Below the pieces are notes generated by a model that made no database searches, was not told the DNA's origin, and worked only from the letters and a program-made list of their open reading frames with translations. Made by a program: the position numbers and the translations under genes. This document shows, piece by piece, positions 59,553-64,000 of a stretch of DNA of 64,000 nt (the stretch's first letter is position 1; each line of letters begins with the position of its first letter). This DNA is from Rhexocercosporidium sp. MPI-PUGE-AT-0058 (Eukaryota; Ascomycota; Leotiomycetes; Helotiales): the NCBI GenBank assembly GCA_020746875.1, contig JAGTJL010000006.1:2790001-2854000 (forward strand), read 5' to 3'.

Positions 59553-59948
59553 TTGGTGGTACCCCTGGCTAGCGTAAAAGATGCTAGAAGTCTCGGCAAG
59601 ACTGATACCACGAGCACCAGCGCTGAGCTGAGCTGCCGGCATTTCTTTAAGTTTCTTTACTTTGATCCAAATATGGTGATCACGCATCGGGAAGATCCAA
59701 TGCGAGAGAGACGTCCAAAGACAAGCATGTATGTCTCAATCGAGAGTCCCTTCCCGTCTCTAATACTACAGCCAGAGTCTAATTTATTAGAGACGGGGCT
59801 GCAGCAGGCCTCTGCGCCCATCCTTTCTGCAGACCCACTTGTTCCACTAGTTCTACTGGATCACTTTCATTTACAGTTCGTAGGGGGGAGACTACCTCTG
59901 TACGGCTTCGTACATACGAGGCCATGTCGAGAAAGTATAAGAAGGTAA
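59553..59948 (+). CDS. Unidentified open frame, 131 aa
   Basis: An ATG-initiated frame of normal base composition just outside the Tc1-like element. I recognise no domain, signal peptide or membrane segment. The protein is not low-complexity. It could be a host gene remnant or chance; an overlapping minus-strand frame of 60 codons also exists. Low confidence. Confidence 0.2.
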   Translation: MVVPLASVKDARSLGKTDTTSTSAELSCRHFFKFLYFDPNMVITHREDPMRERRPKTSMYVSIESPFPSLILQPESNLLETGLQQASAPILSADPLVPLVLLDHFHLQFVGGRLPLYGFVHTRPCRESIRR

Positions 59949-60320
59949 CGGCTGACTTCAAAGTAGAGAGATACGATTTGTTCCGGTAAGTCGCATTTGA
60001 CTTGTGAAGACCTCGGCATCGGCACTATGTGACCGAAACCTTGGAATTAGAAATCAATTATCAATAACGGACGCCTCATCACGTCAGATCCTGTACCTCG
60101 GTCGTGTTTCCTCCGTAAATTGAAAGGGCCTAGTCTCCCCCCCCAGGACAACTGACGAGCTCATAGCCTTTATAGCCTTCAGCCCGTAAGTCCCCCCCCT
60201 ATTCCGGCCGCCTTTTTACACCAAAAACGCCTATTTTTACCTTTTATAAACTTTACTAATAATTATTGTAATTACGTAAAATTTTAATTATAAGTTTTTT
60301 TTTATATATATTTAAATACA

Positions 60321-60724
60321 ATTATAAAGTTTATTTATTTTTATTTAATTTAGATTAGCTTATATTAAAGTTTAAATATTTTATTTATTTTTATATATAA
60401 ATTATAAATAAATTAAAAGTTTTAATAATACTTATAAATTAAAGTTTAAAAATAAAATACGAATTATTTAAATTATATATAATTAGAATTTTTTTAAATA
60501 TAATTTATAAATTAGATTATATTTTATTCTTATATAAATTTTATATAAATATTAATAATTTTATATAAAACGTTATTTATAAATTATTTTTTTAAAAATT
60601 ATTAAGCTTATATTTTTAATAGAAATTTGTATTTTATTTTTAAACTTTAATTTATATATAAATTTTTTAGAGAACTTTAATATAAGCTAACTTAAATTAA
60701 ATAAAAATAAATAAACTTTATAAT
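60321..60724. repeat. Long imperfect palindrome (decayed MITE or inverted repeat)
   Basis: The arm at 60321-60371 (ATTATAAAGTTTATTTATTT at its start) is repeated in inverse orientation at 60674-60724 with about two mismatches in 50. Inner pieces near 60440-60470 and 60630-60660 also pair. A match this long is unlikely from A+T bias alone. Confidence 0.55.
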
Positions 60725-61204
60725 TAAAAATTTAAATAATTATCTTAATTTTTAATAAAATATATAAAAGATAAAAATAAACGTTTTTAATTTAAAAAAT
60801 TGGCCGAAATAAATACAAAAAAAAGACTTATAATAAAAGTTTTAAAAACCGAAAATTGAAAAATTTACAGCAAAATACGGTATAATATATTAGAAAAAAA
60901 AATTATTTTTTTCGCGTTACGTTATAAGCTTTAGGGCACGGATATCGCTAGAAATAACTAAAGAAAAATAGTAAAATAATAAGTTTTTGGCAAACAAAAT
61001 AAATTGCTTATTTAAAAAATATTAAAAAGTAATATTAAATTAAAAAAGTTTAAGAAAAAATAATAAAAACTATTGCTAAAATTAAGCATTATTCGCTGGC
61101 CGAAGTTTTTATATAAGCGACGAAAAGTAAATGAAAAGGCTCGGTATTTAAAGAAAACGAAAATCTTAATTTAAAACTAAATAAAGATAAAAAAATAAAA
61201 AATA

Positions 61205-61270
61205 TATAATATAAAAGTAAATTAAAGCATTGCAAGTAGTTTGAGTTAAATTAAAGTGATTTATTATTAA
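61205..61270. repeat. Degraded piece resembling the Copia-A LTR
   Basis: ATAAAAGTAAATTAAAGCAT and the following bases align with the first ~65 bp of the Copia-A LTR at 32314, with differences mainly C-to-T and G-to-A. The rest of the LTR is not recognisable. Confidence 0.4.
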
Positions 61271-62674
61271 AAATTTTTTTTCCGAAAAAGCTTGATTTTT
61301 AAGTATAATTTTTTATTAGCGTTTAATTCGTTATATAAATTCTTATTCTTTTATATTTTTAAAACTAAGTTTTTAAATATTTAAAAAAAAAATACTTTTT
61401 TATAAAATATATAAAAGTTTCGTAATTTATATAATATATATTTAAAGTCAAAAGCCGAATATTAATTAAGCTTTTCGTTATATTTTAAAGTTTTTATTAT
61501 TATTTTAAATATTAAAATATTTTTAAGTTTTAATTTTTACTTATTATTAATTTTTATTAATAATAAAAGTTTATTATATTGTTTCCGTAAAAAGTTTTTA
61601 AGATTTTTTTAAAGCTTATTTAATAACAAAACCGTTTTAAATTTTTATTATAAAAAATTATTTTATTTTATTTAATAGTAAATTAAAATTTAAGTATTTA
61701 ATTATTAAGTTTATTATTTAGACGTTATATTTTCTAGCCTTTCATTTAAATATAAACTTTATTTAAAATATAAATAATATAAATTTTCGCTAAATTTGTT
61801 ATAATTATTATTTTATAATAAAAAATCGATATTAATTATTTATTTAATTTATTAATAATTATAAATATAAAATTAAATTCGTTTTTATTTAAAAAAAATA
61901 TAAACTTAAAATTCATTATAAAATATTATTAAAAGCTTTTTAAAACTAGTAGTAAATAAAGTAATTTAAAAGTTTTGTTTTTTGGAATTTTTAAATAATA
62001 ATATAAATAATAGTTTCGTATATATTAAGTAATATTTTTTATTATATTTATTTAATAATATTTTAAATATAAAAGCTTATACGTTTTAAACTTTTTTAAT
62101 TAAGTTTATTTATAATATATTAATATTAAAAACTATTGGTTTTTCGACGTATAATAAATTTTTTTTAAAAAAAAAATTTAATTATTTACTTTTAATTTAT
62201 TTTCGAAATATTTAAAAAAGAATTTTTATTTTTATTTTTATATATAATTTTTTTTAAAAAAATATTTTGAATTTATTATTAAAAACCTTTTTGTTTTTAA
62301 TTAGTATTAAGTTTATTTTATTTAATTTCACGCTAAGGTTATAAAAACTTAAAACTTATTTAATTTTAAATAAAAAATCTTTTATATAATATTAACTTTT
62401 AATTTCGGTTTTTTTTTTATAAAGTCGATATATAATAATAAAATAATAAAATAGCAAAGCTTTCGCTTATTTAGCTTTTCGACTTATAAGCTTTTTAGTT
62501 ATTATAAAATATTTTAATATTTATTTAATTTTTTTGTAATTTAAAGCGCTATTATTTTAAAAAGCTTATAATAATTAGTATTTTTTTAATAAATTTTATA
62601 ATTATATTTTATAAAAATTATTATTTTCGAAAAATAAATTATAAATTTTTTATTTTTTTATTTAAATATATTAA

Positions 62675-63400
62675 TAAAAAATTTCGCGGACGCCCAGAAA
62701 TTAAATCCGCTATTTTCGCTATTTTCGCTAAAAGGCCGCCTTTAACGCTTAAAGCCGCCTTTTTAAATTTTAATTAGTCGTTAATATTAAAAGCGCCAGT
62801 ATATTTTAATAAACCTTAAACTTAATTAAGTAATTTTTTATAAATATAATTTAAACGTTAAAATATTATAAATTAAAAAAATTATTTTAGCGTTTTTTAA
62901 TTAACCGAATCTAGTTAGATTAGCGTTAATTTTAAGTTTCGCTTATATTTCGTCGAGCACGTCTTAAAAACTAATCTCGCTAAAGCTCTTACGTTATAAA
63001 TATTTAAGTTAAAAAAATTATAATAAGAAAATCGTTTGTTTTAAGTAAATTATATACGCACGCCAGCCGGCCTTAGCCTTAATCGGGCGTTATAAGAAGC
63101 ATATTTATTATTATTATATTATAATTATTATTAATATATTATTAGTATATTATTATTATTAGTAATACTTTTATAAACTTTATTAATATATTAAATAAAA
63201 TAAAATAATAAAGCCTTACTTTTAAAAGTAAGGTTATAATACACTAGTTTATTTCGGCGCTTTTTACGCTTTCGGCGCGCTTTTAATTTATTATAATAAG
63301 AAACTGTCCTTAAAATTTTCGATATATAACTTTGGCTTTAAAAGCGCTATTCTGGCGCTTTTAGCGCCGTTGACGGACGTCCGCTTCTCGATTTTTTTGC
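62675..63400. repeat. 0.7 kb non-coding repeat R1, copy 2
   Basis: Homologous to 56265-56960 in the same orientation, about 30 bp longer, with extra GCGCTTTT-type sequence near 63345-63365. More C-to-T changes than copy 1; the internal palindrome is retained as CTTACTTTTAAAAGTAAG. Confidence 0.75.
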
Positions 63401-63654
63401 AAATATATAATTGAAATATTACTCCAGCAATTATATTATTTAAAGTATTAATCTAAATTATAATAATATAAAATTATTATTAATATTAAATATATTTTTA
63501 GTTTTTTGAATATATTTTAATAATTTTTATTAAAATTAAATAAAACGTTTAAATAAATAAATCGGAATATAAATTTATTACGTATTTTTATAATTTCGAA
63601 TAAAACGTTAATAATGAAAAGAAGAGATTTAATATAAATAATAATTCTTAATTC

Positions 63655-63775
63655 TAGGGGAAACTGCGTTTAAATAACTACTTTAGAAGTACTCGCAAGC
63701 TTAGCTTAATTAGGCTATAGTAGCCGCGACTAGGCCAGCTAGCTTTAGCCAAGCTAGCTAAGCCGGTATATGAAG
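63655..63775. repeat. Repeat shared, inverted, with 19703-19825
   Basis: The stretch with CTAGGCCAGCTAGC and AACTGCGTTTAAATAACTAC is the inverse of the start of the gag relic at 19703-19825. It may be an LTR of that element family. The remainder to 64000 is moderately A+T-rich with a repeated ATACGAGC motif and no coding signal beyond a 60-codon frame. Confidence 0.5.
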
Positions 63776-64000
63776 CTTCCGGTAGTATTAAAGTTTAGCT
63801 CGGTTATAGGCTTTAGCTACGCTGAAACTTGCTCAGTTACGACTGTTTCTAGGCTTTGTATTCGTTTAATATGCTTTATAAATGTTTTAATATACGAGCT
63901 TATTATACGAGCTTTCGTTTATTTATACGAGCCTCTTGTTAAGCGAGTTTAGCCGAGGCTTAATATAATCTTATAAATAAAAGTTTCAAAATTATAAAAA

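Larger units (their letters stand above)
60200..62674. other. Extremely A+T-rich RIP desert
   Basis: About 2.5 kb made almost wholly of A and T with TA-rich runs and no coding frame. It contains a long palindrome at 60321-60724 and a degraded LTR-like piece at 61205-61270. Probably several layers of old transposons whose identity has been erased. Confidence 0.6.

Overview
The window looks like an accessory, transposon-dominated part of a filamentous ascomycete genome. Host genes carry short introns (41-69 bp) with GT...AG ends and fungal branch points. The transposable elements (TEs) show the marks of repeat-induced point mutation (RIP): very A+T- and TpA-rich sequence, with in-frame stops that can mostly be read as C-to-T changes at Gln or Trp codons.

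Layout. 360-975 is a decayed ~164 bp tandem repeat. 1061-4290 holds two divergent oxidoreductase genes (NmrA/epimerase-like, then a short-chain dehydrogenase) with a small MITE-like element between them. 4432-6619 is a dead Fot1/pogo transposon with perfect inverted repeats. 6823-8839 is a Zn2Cys6 regulator. 8.9-22.7 kb is nested RIPped retroelements: a Copia element (10334-18691, 5 bp target duplication) inside a relic of a second Copia family, then a gag relic and a pogo fragment. 23383-28351 holds a cytochrome P450 and a 14-TM-type MFS transporter, with a LINE gag relic between them and a Tc1-like element just upstream of the transporter. The oxidoreductases, regulator, P450 and transporter could be pieces of one metabolic gene cluster pulled apart by TEs, but no backbone synthase is visible.

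30008-55097 is a nest with exact boundaries. A hAT element (8 bp duplication CGCCCAGG) contains a Ty3/Gypsy element at 31052-53130 (GGAAC). That contains a Ty1/Copia element at 32314-46565 (TATTA), which contains a Helitron at about 33.09-39.43 kb. Copia and Gypsy are on the minus strand and hAT on the plus strand. The Helitron is GC-balanced and nearly intact, while its hosts are heavily mutated.

The most unusual observation is that Gypsy, Copia and Helitron each carry an accessory gene on the strand opposite their replication gene, near the 3' end. All three encode a small Ala/Lys/Arg-rich protein with a CxxC...CxxC...C domain; the Helitron one resembles DUF3716. The Copia gene is split by the Helitron and the Gypsy gene is split by the Copia element. 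The Helitron is also saturated with a 7-mer, TTACGGA/TCCGTAA, in coding, intronic and non-coding sequence.

55.2-64 kb holds a pogo-like element interrupted by a ~0.7 kb repeat, a Harbinger-like MITE, a dead minus-strand Tc1-like element, an extremely A+T-rich RIP desert with a long palindrome, and a second copy of the 0.7 kb repeat. I found no rRNA, tRNA or CRISPR array.
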